Shown here: one piece after another, positions 43,542 to 54,773 of the stretch
How the letters are laid out: the number at the start of each line of letters is the position of its first letter
Numbering within the stretch: the first letter of the stretch is position 1
DNA from: Deroplatys truncata
Lineage: Eukaryota > Arthropoda > Insecta > Mantodea > Mantidae
Direction: 5' to 3'
Length of the DNA: 64,000 bases
NCBI GenBank assembly: GCA_030765065.1
Contig: CM060990.1
Location: 501,012,190-501,076,189 of the forward strand
Translations under genes and position numbers: made by a program
The notes under the pieces: model-generated
What the model was told of the DNA's origin: nothing
Databases searched by the model: none
Seen by the model: the letters and a program-made list of their open reading frames with translations, nothing else

Positions 43542-45562
43542 ATGTTACTGAGAGGGGGTAAAGTCATTACTAGGAAGGTAGAACGTTATAACGGAACCAT
43601 GAGTATCTCAAGGGAAAATGTGGAAGAACTGAATAGGGAAGCCATTGTCAGTATAACACCAGATGGAGGAAGTATGGGGGAAACAGAGGTAGAAGTTAAG
43701 CTGCAAGGACAACCGGCAATTGAGCAGGCCATTGACCCAGGTCAGAACCAGCTGATAATATTCCTTCAACAATCAAGCACAAAGATAGACGAACAAAGTC
43801 AGACGTATAGGGGAAATTAGGTGAGCAGAGTAAAAACTTAGAAAGAAAACTGAGTGAACAAAATAAGAATTTACAAGGGAAATTAAATGAGCAGAGTAAG
43901 GACTTAGAAAGAAATTTAAGTGAGCAGAGTAAGGATTTAGAAAGAAAACTGAGTGAACAAAATAAGAATTTAGAAGGGAAATTAAATGAGCAGGGTCAGG
44001 ACTTAGAAAGAAACTTAAGTAAACAAAATAAGAATTTAAAGGGGAAATTAAATGAGCAGAGTATCCAGATAGGGGAGTATGTCCAAGAGGAGAGCAGAAA
44101 AATGAGAGGGGAATTAGCTCAGGAGAATTTAGGTGAACAGGTCACCAGATTACAAAGTCAGCTAGACTCTAAAAACAGCAAACAAGGGAAGATAGTGCAG
44201 GAAATTCAGGCAGGATAATTAGGTCTAAGAACTGATGCAGAAAAACTAAGGAGGGATGTAGAAACGGAATTAAGTGTTACGAGCTTAGCCATAGAAGAGC
44301 AATTGGATGATGACTTAAGAGCTGCAAATGTTTCTTTAGAAAAAAACAAAGTACCTTAGAATCTAACATCCAAAGGGAGTTCAGAGAATTTCGAACAGTG
44401 GTAGAGAAAGTCAGGGAAAGATGAATGAACGTTCGTCAAAATAACTGAACAGCTCTGAAATCATCATGAAATTGTGAAGAGGGTTGAAGAACATGAAAAT
44501 TGTGTAAAGGAGTTTAAACGCTCTATTGTTACACTTGGGATAGGTATGAGACAGAGTGATGATGGTACAACCAGTGAAGGTAGTACCTTTTCAGGGAGGC
44601 AAATGGAGGTCAAAGTCCAGTCACCGACCCATATAATTTCAATTCAGGGCACCAATGTACATCGAACCATGTAAGTAATGCAAACTATCATTTGTTAAAT
44701 GAGATAGGGGTACCTACTTTCGAGGAAAACTCAGCTGATAGTCCAAAAAATATCTAAACGACCTTGAAGAATATTTCCGTTTAAAGCAAATTCTGGACGA
44801 GCTAAAATGTTAATCGTTCGTAAAGGTTTACGTCAAAGGGTTCTTCAATGGGTAAGGTTGACTTTGGGGGAGAATAATAATTTTGAGTATTTCAAACGGG
44901 CATTTTTGAATAAGTATTGGAGTACTAATACTCAGAACCTGGTGAGATCTATCCTAGCTAATGGCAAATATTGCGAGCGCGGAATCCTGAGCATGGTAGA
45001 TTATTTACTAACTAAAGCACAAAGTAGTAGATTAATCGAGCCACCTATAAGTGAGAGGGATTTCATTAACATGATTATACCCCATTATCCGGAGCGCATA
45101 CACCATTACCTACTCATTGCGAAGCTAAATTCCATTCCCGAATTGATTGAGTTGGTATCATCATTTGAGACAAGTAGTAGGAACCACGGACAAAACTATA
45201 CAGTTCGACCACCACTGGATAATACAAGGAAAGTGAACTGGAGAGGAAACGCGAGAGGGAACTATAACCCCAGAGAGAGGTATTGGAATGACGTACCACA
45301 ATCTGGAAACAGAAACCGGGAAAATAACCGCTTCCGGCGGGAAGGTGATAACCAGTATCACATCAATACTATCCAAACCAGACCAAGATACAGGGGCCGT
45401 TTTAACTATAGGAGAGGCAGGAATAATGAAAACAGACCCAGGGAACATTATTTTTCTGACCGAGGGAAAAGCGACGTAGGAGAGAGGTATGACGAGAATT
45501 ACCCAGAGAGAGACGAAAGGAGAGAGAGACCTTCCCGGGGACACTTCAAAGGAAGCCAATGA
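43542..45562 (+). pseudogene. gag of element 1: coiled coil, capsid-like, basic tail
   Basis: Three frames cover it. The N-terminal part (43542-43820) starts MLLRGGKVITRK. After a one-base shift comes the hendecad coiled coil (43823 to about 44217), ended by a stop. After further breaks an open stretch of 251 codons (44807-45562) carries the retrotransposon Gag/capsid-like region: a W..RLTLG block, FKRAFLNKYW, and LVRSILANGKY. Its last 120 residues are rich in Arg, Asn and Gly (RRGRNNENRP) and lack a CCHC knuckle. Gag proteins of this class assemble the particle and bind genomic RNA. The basic tail probably replaces the zinc knuckle in RNA binding, which is inference. Confidence 0.8.
43823..44053 (+). 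repeat. 33-bp repeats in Gag (11-residue coiled coil)
   Basis: Seven consecutive units of exactly 33 bp encode 11-residue repeats of the pattern EQSKNLERKLS / EQNKNLQGKLN, with a degenerate eighth starting at 44054. Two unit types alternate, suggesting a 66-bp higher-order unit. The register with hydrophobic L at positions 6 and 10 predicts a hendecad (11/3) coiled coil. Confidence 0.95.
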
Positions 45563-45839
45563 AACTATAGGCAAACCCAGAGAGACGGAAATGTAGAAGA
45601 GACTAGCGGAGCACCAATTAATTCCGATAACCCGGAAAACTAAGAAAGGATCCAATCAGGAGCTAAGAGCGGATTCTAAGCGTACAAAATTCTCAAATAA
45701 ATAGCATATGTGAAACAGGGCTAAACAATGATTTTATACTAGGAGAACTATAACTAAGATTCAAAATCATTTGGAAAAGGAATAAATCAGATGAGGATAA
45801 TCAATGTGATAAGTGCCGCGTCAAAACGTTTAAGCCAGA

Positions 45840-47469
45840 CAGAAAAATGCTTCGGTCACCGAAATAGAGATCTGCTGTGTATTACGCACTACAGAAATTC
45901 AGATCATACATATATCTACAGAAGGTTGTTATATACACCGATCATGTGAGTCTTTCATTCATGAAACGTTGGCGGCTTACAAGTAGTAAATTATCTAGGT
46001 ACATCCATGAGATTCTTTCGTATGATGTTGAGGTGAAACACATTCCAGGCAAAACAAATGTTTTTAGCGCCTTGTTGTCTAGGTTACATAACAACAGTGA
46101 AATACCGGGGAGAATAGAACGCCCAGAAAAGGAAGTAACATTAATGAGCATCGAAATACCCTTGAGCAGAAGATTGATAAAATAATTAAAAGTAATGGGG
46201 TACCAGCAGCGACAAGATGAGAAATTAAATAAATTAATAAAATAGGCCCCAGAAATAGCTGAAAATATCAAGGGAAGTATAGGGGTAAAAGGAGGCGTGT
46301 TATATAAACTACATGGCAGCGAAATACTGAAATGGAAGACGTATATACCTAAGAACATGGAGAATGAACTCATAAGCACGTTTCATCAAGCTTTAGCACA
46401 TTCTGGCTCAGAACGCACCGCTTAAATGATCCAAGAAAATCTGTATATCCCAAAATTACATCATAAAGTAAGGCGAATGATCTCTACATACTTGCAATGC
46501 CAAAAAGCAAAGCCATTGAACCTTCAATATGAATACAAGACAAACCCCACCCTAAGAGAAAAACCAGGAATGTTAGTGACCTTGAACTGTCATGATGAGA
46601 TGCCTAGCAGTAAATTTGGATTTAGGCATATAGTAGTGTTAATAGATGTATTTTCAAAATTCGTGAAAATCTACCCAGTCAGGAAGATTACAAGTGAAAC
46701 ATGCCTATGAAAGATAATGAAGTCGTATATTCCACAATTTGGAAAGATGAAGGCAATTTTATCTGATAATGCTTCAATATTTACCAGCAGAAAACTTGTA
46801 GACACCTTAAAAGAAAACGAAATCAAATTGTATCATTGCTCAAAGTACCACCCACAAAGGAATCCCTGCGAAAGGATAATCCGGGACATTTCTGTTTATT
46901 TGAGAATTTTGGCCCATAAAAAACACAACGATTGGGCAAATCACTACCAGCGTATTGAAAATATGTTAAATGAAAGTGTAAGCCCTACTACCGGTTATAA
47001 GCCCAATGAGCTGATGAAGGGGAAGTTAATGGAAACACTTGAAGGGGAATTACCACAGACACTAGAAACTAAATTTCCGAAAACACTAACGGAAGAAGAG
47101 ATGTTTAAAAAAGCTTTTGAAAGAATGTCGAAGAAGGCGCAGAAAAGGAAGGAAAAATTTAAACAAAAGAAGCGAAAGTACTGGGTAGTCGAATTGGGAG
47201 ACTTAGTATTAGTACGGGACAAGAAAAAGTCTAGCATTCTGAACAAAAGGTATCATAGAATGGAAAAATTATTTAAAGGTCCATACCGGGTAATTAACAT
47301 TTTTGGCTCGGATACGTTTGAGTTACAAGAAATAAAGAATTCAAAGATCGTAGGGAGATATCATAAACAGTTGCTCAAACCGTACAAATGCTTAGAGAAT
47401 GAGAAGGGTGAAGAATGGAATGAAAATAATCAGGTTAGTTCTACTCGAAATGAGGTAGCAACCCTATGA
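45840..47469 (+). pseudogene. pol of element 1: RNase H end and integrase
   Basis: RNase H: NASVTE and then, after a frameshift, YYALQKFRSYIYLQK, IYTDHVSLSF and KHIPGKTNVFSALLSR (family IPGKxNxxADxLSR). Integrase: SGSERT near 46405, then ISTYLQCQKAK for the zinc-binding pair of cysteines; the catalytic triad is visible as D in LIDVFSKFVKIYPV, D in AILSDNASIF and E in RNPCERIIRDI. A C-terminal GPY/F module reads MEKLFKGPYRVINI. A stop at 46708 and other stops between 46185 and 46426 break it. Gypsy-type order RNase H then integrase is clear. Confidence 0.88.
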
Positions 47470-47898
47470 ATAACTAGCAACGGTAATACACCCGATAAGT
47501 AAAGAAATAAGTAAATAACTAAATACATTATAATAATTATTTATCAGTATGTATGTAAATAGATGTAATTGTTAGAACTTAAGTTTAGATATTAGCGTAT
47601 TTGTCTGCACTACAAGTTATTCGTGTGAGTGAAAGTGTATTGTGCGAGAGAATGCCTCTCGGAAAACCTGTTTTAAAATGATTTTCACTTTCGAGAGAAT
47701 GAACAATCCACAACAAAGGATAAGGGGAAATGACCCAAGTGTAAACACCGCCGTATTGGTAATACCCTTGCGAAGGAACAGGTATAGCGAAGGGTTCTCT
47801 ATAAACAAAACAAAGAAATGTATATACTCAGAGGAAGTATTCTGGAAAAGAAAATTGTATCAAGTGCTGAAAAATTGATTTTTTTCCAGAATAGGACA

Positions 47899-48940
47899 AT
47901 TTGAAACGGCAACTCTAGGCCGAGCCCGAGCTATGTAATTATTAATAATTTGATTAATTAATTTTTAGTGAGGTTAATTTATGCTATGTACAAATCTTTT
48001 TTCTTTTACTGCCGGTGTAGCTTAAGAAGGGCGATTTAACGATATGTCTGTATTTAGGTTACTAATATTAGATGAGTTGTAAATTGTTTAATGTAAATAA
48101 TTTAAGCGCTACGTTAAAATACTGTCCACGGCGACATATTTTAGCTTCAGGAAAAGTGTCTTCGAAGGGAAAAAGTTTAGTTTTACGATGTCTCTCTGGT
48201 AGCAGGGGCATTGTTCATACAGCGAGGTTGTCTAGCTATTGTGCCTTTGTACGATAATTCGCCGTGACCAGAGTGAGGGAGACAACAAGCTTAACGGTAA
48301 AATTAGGAAAAGCCGCGATTTATGTTAAAATTGGACCAATGAGATCCCTGTAAATTTATATGAAATAGTGAGACGCATTGAGTGGCGCCAAAGATGTACC
48401 AATAGGAAATGCAGCAGCCCAAGAAGCCTGCGACTATAAATAAATCTGCCAGGACCAAAAACCATGGGTCATTTCTAAACTACAGGCAGGGAGAGATGCT
48501 GCAGGATATTTGAGAGATATCGCGCCAAAAGTGAATTAAGACAGTTTTCGCAACACACATAAGAATCGCTACGCGTAAAGAGATCTACTAAGCATATAAA
48601 CTTCGCGTCATATCAGCGCCGTGTTTCAACAGCAGTGGGCAGTGTTTTAATGGCGACAATATCAGTGTTGTGTACCACCAGAAGTAGCTAAATAAAAGGA
48701 ACAGCAGTGTCGTCTTTTTGTAGCTAAAGCACTTGTATTTTCTCTCCTTCACCACACCCGAGATCTACGTTTCCTTTACCAAGGAAAAGTCCAGGCTCTG
48801 ATATATTTCAGCAATAACTTCAGCTAGCCGAGGATAAAAATGAAGAGAATCAGCAGCCTTCGAACATCTAGTCTTCGCGGAGGCTGCAGAAAGGTAAGCC
48901 GCGAGCTACGGGCATTACAAATAACCAAAACAACTACGGA
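47899..48940 (+). repeat. 3' LTR of Ty3/Gypsy element 1
   Basis: Partner of 42272-43295. TATAAA at 48435 and AATAAA at 48691. Contains TGTTGTGTACCACCAGAAGT before the polyadenylation signal, absent from most of the 5' LTR, which may be a small deletion in that copy. Confidence 0.9.
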
Positions 48941-49017
48941 CCAGGGAGTTACTGCCGCAAACGTTATTGCCGTAAGTCAACCAGGAAAAAGTTTTTAGAA
49001 AGTGAGACTGTTGGCTA

Positions 49018-50636
49018 TACAGGATGTAACAAAAATGTACGGCACAAGTTGCAGGACATATTCCTCACACGTAGACGAAAAAATTGTGTTATATGAACAT
49101 CGGTCTATAACGCTTTGTTACCATGTTAAAACTCATTTTCTCCAAGTTATTAATCATGGGAAACACACAAGAATAGAACGTACCAGCATACCACATGCAA
49201 CTCTTTCTCACAGGAGATGTTCAATATGCCCTCCGTGAGCATTGATACATGCATCAACCCGCCGTCGTAGTGAATCCCGGATTCGTTGATGTATCCCTGG
49301 AGTATTGCTTATGGTTTCGCAGCCTTCCATAATACGGGCACAGAGACTGTGAACATCTGGTGCTGGGGTTCGATACACAAGAGCTTTCACATGCCCCCAC
49401 AAATAAAAGTCCAGTGGTTTTAGGTCCGGGGAGCGTGTAGGCCAGGTTATTGGCCCACCTCTACCAATCCATCTGTCTCTGAATCTGTTGTTTAGAAGCC
49501 CACGAACATTAACACCAAAATGAGGCGGTGCTCCATCGTGCATGAAGGACATCTTTTCTAGCACAGCTAGAGGCACATCTGCTAACAGATCAGGTAGAAC
49601 ATTCTCTACGAAATTATCGTAACTCTGTCCGTTGAGCCTGGGTGGAAGAACTCGAGGCCCTATCAAACAGGCACCAACAATGCCGGCCCAAACACTGACA
49701 GAAAATCTTTGTTGATGAATTAGTTCAACAGTTGCTTGAGGATTGACTTCAGCCCATCATGCCGAATGTGATAATTTACAATCTGATCTCGTTGAACATC
49801 ATCTGTGAATAGCACCGTTGCACTAAAATTAGGGTTGACACTTTGTTGCATAAACCATTTACAGAAGCGTACCCGTGCAGGAAAACAGCTGCTGATAGTG
49901 CCTGCGCATGCTGTACATAGTATGGATACAGACGGACTTAGTGTAACACTCGCCAGAAGTTATGTGGTCAACATTCATTGTTTGAGCTACTTGTCTTGTA
50001 CTGACACTAGGGTAATCGTCAACTGCCTGAAGAATTGCCGCCTTCCGTTGCGGTGTCCTTGCCCTTCTAGACCTCCCTCGGTCGCGAGTATCAGGCTGAA
50101 ATGCCCCATGTTCCCTACGACGACGATCAATGGCTTCAAACGTTTTCCTGTCAGGCACCTTCGTCCTGGAAATCTCTCCCGGTACAAACGTTGAGCGCAA
50201 GCGCCATTGCGGTCTGCTAATCCATACATCAAATGGACATCTGCCATCTCTGCCATTGCACGAGCCAAGTCTGGGATCAACTCTACTAGTACGTAGTAAC
50301 CCATGTGCTTGCCAAGGTCGTATTGCTCACTGGGACAGTTCATGTTGCCTGTAAACAAGCAATGACGTAAGTCGCATGGAAACAGGGACATGTAAAACAA
50401 AACACTGTCGGTGCACCTACGATAATGACAACGTAACAAGACGTAACCAAGAGTGCATTTTCTCCATGGTTCTAACGTTATGTTCGTGTGTGTTTCCCAT
50501 GATTAATGAGTTGGAAAAATGGGTTGTAACAGAAACAAAGCGTTCCCAGATCCATGCACATGTAACATAATTTCTTCGTCTACGTGTGAGGAATGTGTCC
50601 TGCAATTTGTGCCGTGCATTTTTGTTACATCCTGTA
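49018..50636 (-). mobile_element. Tc1/mariner-superfamily element, D41D spacing
   Basis: Very long, well-kept terminal inverted repeats of about 68 bp start TACAGGATGTAACAAAAATG at the left and end with its complement at the right, with about four mismatches; TA at each end is probably the target. The 1.62-kb unit carries one minus-strand transposase with frameshifts. Only 77 bp separate it from the 3' LTR of element 1. The last-two-acid spacing points to the DD41D group (rosa-like) of the superfamily. Confidence 0.92.
49208..50343 (-). pseudogene. DD41D transposase, frameshifted
   Basis: The N-terminal part has MADVHLMYGLADRNGACAQR, a helix common to these transposases that precedes the helix-turn-helix. 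The frame then shifts (near 50170) to KVPDRKTFEAIDRRRREHG and TPQRKAAILQAV, and shifts again near 49950. The C-terminal catalytic part is open (49666-49208): MSFMHDGAPPHF has the second aspartate and SPDLKPLDFYLWG the third, with 41 residues between them. The first aspartate region (LFTDDV) lies in the frameshifted middle. Full length would be about 370 residues. Confidence 0.85.
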
Positions 50637-50638
50637 TT

Positions 50639-52409
50639 TAAGTCTTCATTGCAGCACACATAAAATTTTATAATTGTTAAAATAATTCTAGTTGTGTGTT
50701 TCAGATTATATATAATGTTTAGGTTGAAATGAGAACAATAAGAGCAAATAGAAAATAGCATATAAGCACAAATTAACAACAGTAAACTGTAGCCTATAGA
50801 CTGTATGTAGCGAAAAGTTCATTATATCCTCTCAAAAAACACAAAAAAAACAAACAAAAAAAAACAAACAAAAAAACACAAAAACAAAAAAATGAATAAA
50901 TAAAACAATCTGTTAGGTGTTGGAGAAAAAACGAGCTACACATTTGAAATCAGCATATGCGAATTAACTAAAACTGTGTTTTCATCTCTGAGAGCGAAAA
51001 AATATCTAAATTTGTTGTACTGTGTTGCTTTTAAACCCATATATTATTTTATCAAACAGGTTTGTGTTTAATAAATGTACTTGTGTATTAATTTTGTTTA
51101 TTTACAACGAAAACAAAAAGAACAGCATAACTAAACAGTTTCAACTGTGAGAGGTACAGATTTTTCAAATTAATACCTTGAACAGAAACTTCTCCTTTAA
51201 GCACGCTGTATATGTGTGCTATTCAATTGTTTATGCCCACTAAGGGTGCTGAACTTAAATCTCACAATATCTGTTCATTTCGACTAAGCAAAACTGTTTA
51301 GTGTATATTTTTGTTATAGTTTGTAAATAAAATAATGTAACTACTTTTGAAACATGGCATTTTCTATGCTCATTACGACTTGTTTTTTTGCGTCATTTCG
51401 TCAGATTTCCTTAAAATCTTTGGTCATTTCGGACTAATTATAAATTCATCCTTTTAGTCACTTTTGAGCTACTATACATATATCTCCATTTTAAGTATTA
51501 TTACTGTATATGTGTTAATGTATCATGGAGTAAGTTTATAGTAACTATGATAATGGTTTAAGACTGTAAGCGCCTGTAGGAGACGGGCACATCTAGATTG
51601 CTCAAATACAAAACACGTTGAGGGATTCTCGAATATTCCTCGCATGCGTGCCAGGACACTGTGCATGCGCAGGATGGTACAGAAAGCTTTCAACGGTTTT
51701 CGAAAGTTATATGGGCTGAAAGGTGTGGACGTGGAAGCACTTCATGTGAGGCGCTTGTGATTTTTAGTTTCCCTCTAGAGAGGGGCACAGCAGTAATCCA
51801 GTTACAGTATTATAATGCAGTATACGTAAATGAAAATGTAGATAATATTACATAAACCACGATTTATAATTTCACTCGATGGAGTTCCTGTTATTGCTCC
51901 CAGACCTCGCACATGTTAAAAATTCCAAAGTATATGCTCATTATGCGTATCGCAATAATTGGAGCACATTGCATTAGTGACTCGTAATTCCATTGGTGTA
52001 AATCTAACTACCTAATAAATACCCTCTTGTACTTAAAAATACTTCATTTTTTTCTCTTAACATGTTATCAACTCTATCGACAATACTCATTTAATCTACC
52101 AATACAAAGGACATAGTTGAAGTTTACTCCATACGGGATTGTTCTTTGAAATATGAAAAAGAAGCAGCATAATATTTCTTGAATGTTTTTGTTGAGCATT
52201 CTTATGGTCTCCACTATACTTGATAAACACTTTGATAATTGTATTAATGAAATATTGTGCTTTCACACTACTGGTGTGTAAAACAAATTTTGGAGAACAG
52301 AATCAGGTTTCAAACAAACAGCGGGTTCTCGAAATATGCATTCCGGCATCCTACTTTCACGCTTGTCACCAAGTGAGTTAGCATAGTCATTTCCACATAA
52401 AAAATAAAA
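50639..52409. other. Anonymous DNA with an A/C-rich tract
   Basis: No supported gene. Poly-A-rich tract with C interruptions at about 50834-50890. A somewhat GC-richer patch at 51555-51800 holds no recognisable coding. Confidence 0.55.
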
Positions 52410-52715
52410 TCCTGTGGCGCTGGAACCTGCCAAGGTCCTGAGCCTGCCAGCCCCACGTCCACATACCCATGGCAGATGTGGGCGATCGTCCATCCGATAC
52501 GGGAAAGTGATGTGGCCAGCATTACGCATCCCCTAGCCAGAAACTTGGCTCACGAGGCCAGGACCGCTGGCTAGCGCAGCTCCTCACTTTCCTCACGATG
52601 CTGAGGGGGCACCGGTCCTGTACTTGGGACTTTAAATCTGCACCACCATAGGTGAAATCGAACCCTGAGCATACGTAGCCGAAAATCAGAGCTCCACACT
52701 AGCCCACAGTTTCAG
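52410..52715 (-). repeat. GC-rich segment, possible SINE-like repeat
   Basis: About 300 bp distinctly GC-richer than its flanks. On the minus strand GGGTTCGATTTCACC resembles a B box with GTGGAGCTCTG upstream. No second copy exists in the window and no duplication was seen, so the SINE interpretation is weak; other explanations are a host regulatory or exonic segment. Confidence 0.3.
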
Positions 52716-53533
52716 AAAGCCATCTCCACATACCTAACCATAAATCCATTTAATTTGAATTGCTGTGCCCCGGAGATGCTTAATAAGGAAAATATCAAAC
52801 CTTCTATGCTGAAACATACCTTGAAATTGGAATGAAGGAGGTCACTAGAAATCTGGAAATAGGATATTATGCATACACAAAGCACATATAGAACATTGGC
52901 TGCAAATTCTCGAAATTGAAGTCGGGATTCTGAAGCATCAAAAGAGAGTGCAGTGTAAACGGAAATCACTCTTTGAAGTGGGGTGGAGCTGTGCGGTCAG
53001 TATTTCACTTCCCTCTCTAGCTTACAACGCGATCGTCAAACAGTCACTCAGGGCTGTTCAGTCCAGTCAGTCGGATAGTACATCCACTGCTTCCTTATAA
53101 TTTAAATGAGATTTTTTGCTAATTTTTTCAGCTAAAACTGGCAGTGAAACGTTTAGTATGCGAGCTTTCTTGTGAAAAATTGCCTTGGTAACCGAAAATT
53201 ACAAGCAGGATTCTGCATAAATGGTTTTATACTTTCCTTCTAAGGTTGTAACAGCAACAACAGACTTATACCTTAGCAACCAATCGAATTATTTAGAACA
53301 CTCAGACCACGGTTTAACCGTCGCTATTTTAGGAGTTAAATGTATTGTTTACAATCATGCTTTCACGCCAGTTGTGTGTAGGGCAAAAACTAAGCCAATT
53401 AACAGGATAAATAGAATCGGATACGAGAAGGTCGTGATTATAGTAAAAGAATGTCTGCGACCCCAGTTTGGCTCATAAGAGCTTCGTATCGCCACAAAAT
53501 TGCCAACTAACTTTTCCATATTTGACTTTACTT
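52716..53533. other. Anonymous DNA
   Basis: No supported gene; an 85-codon frame at 53221-53478 has no recognisable motif. Confidence 0.5.
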
Positions 53534-54028
53534 ATACCGTAATTATTGACAGGAAGGTATAAACATTTATATAAAAATAATAGTAAGATAGATAAATAAT
53601 TGCAATAAATAATTTCCCTTTATTAAATCAGTGTATAATGTAATAAACTTCAGTTGAAAAGATTTTTCCGGAGAAAAAGGTAATTAACGAGAAAAGTCAT
53701 TAGTACTAACTGAGGATCAAACGCGTTAGTATAAAGTTTCCTGGAATGCAGTTAAGTTCAGTGGATTTGCCACGCCACGTCACATTTGTCACGTACACAG
53801 AAACTCTGTAAAAGAGAAAGGGAATGAAATTCTTAGATTCGGGGAGGTACATCTTAGTAACAAGCTAACAGACGTATAAGTGGGAGTTTAAAGGTCGCCC
53901 CGAGAAAGAAGGTACCTGGGTGGGATAGTTCTGAGGTTGACGGAGCTTAAGTAATAAACGAACGTTTATTGCTAAAATAAGGTCTTGTCGTCGTTTCCTT
54001 TCTTCGTGTACAACCTGAGGGGCTTACA
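53534..54028 (+). repeat. 5' LTR of element 2 (approximate)
   Basis: The first 225 bp match the 3' copy at 61288-61504 (shared CAGGAAG, AATAATAGTAAGA, GTCCGGAGAAAA-like and AACGCGTTAGTATA blocks). The remainder is inferred from an AATAAA near 53950 and a CA end at about 54028; the 3' partner for this part is missing. The left boundary may extend a little further. Confidence 0.65.
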
Positions 54029-54773
54029 GTCTTTTACGGTGATCGGCGGTTCGTAGCGCCTAAGACTGCGCTGGGTTATCAGTTACTTAGCGGTAGCCTC
54101 GAGGGGTTTTGCCGGTAAGCATTTTAGCGGCGCACGGAAAGTTACGCTTCTAGTTTCTTTACGGAAACAGTTATTTCAAGCCGTAAAATTAATATTGCAG
54201 AAGTTAGCAGTATGGTAAGTCAATTGTTATAGTTTCGAGTGCTACAATTCATAATCAGCTTCATCCTTTATCTTCAAACTGTCGGTAACTCCCTTCAATA
54301 GCTGAAATATTACATCACATTAAACTTCTCAGCCAATTTAAACTGGGTTTATCCTTTCAAAATACGCCCACTCATACCCTGAGAGAAAGATGTCATTGCA
54401 ACCAGTGTAGTAGTCTGCAGCAGAATCAACAGCAGATATTGAAGACGACGTGAAAAGGTGACACCAAGAATTCGTTGTCAAAAGTGAGGACCATCGCCCG
54501 GCTTCAAAAATGGCGCACCATCGCGGTACTTCGAAGTGAGAAACATCAGAAGCTGAGATGGCCACACTGGAACTCAAATCTAGTAAACAACAGCTCCAGA
54601 AGGAAGGAAGACGGTCTACAGCAGCGGTAGCTCAGGTTACACAGGTACACAGGGAGCAAGAAAGAAGACATCAGAATCAGTAGACAATAATATGTGCATC
54701 ACCCAATCAGGCACTGATTGTAAATTTATTTATTTCAATGTTATTCATGTAGATGTGATTAAGAAGTGGAAAT
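54029..54773. other. Leader region of element 2
   Basis: Sequence between the presumed 5' LTR and gag; no clear primer-binding site identified and no gene seen. Confidence 0.5.

Larger units (their letters stand above)
42272..48940 (+). mobile_element. Ty3/Gypsy element 1, two LTRs, pol partly deleted
   Basis: Two direct repeats of about 1.03 kb flank an interior of 4.6 kb with Gag, RNase H and integrase remnants in that order. No protease and no reverse transcriptase can be found between the Gag end (about 45650) and RNase H (about 45840), where a complete element would have roughly 1.5 kb; this copy is a deletion derivative. No envelope-like frame lies between integrase and the 3' LTR. No clear primer-binding site or outer duplication was identified, so the exact ends are uncertain by some bases. 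Confidence 0.9.

Noticed and set aside
47469..47899. Envelope-like gene in Ty3/Gypsy element 1
   Set aside because: Only about 430 bp separate integrase from the 3' LTR, and the 78-codon frame there has no signal peptide or membrane segment.
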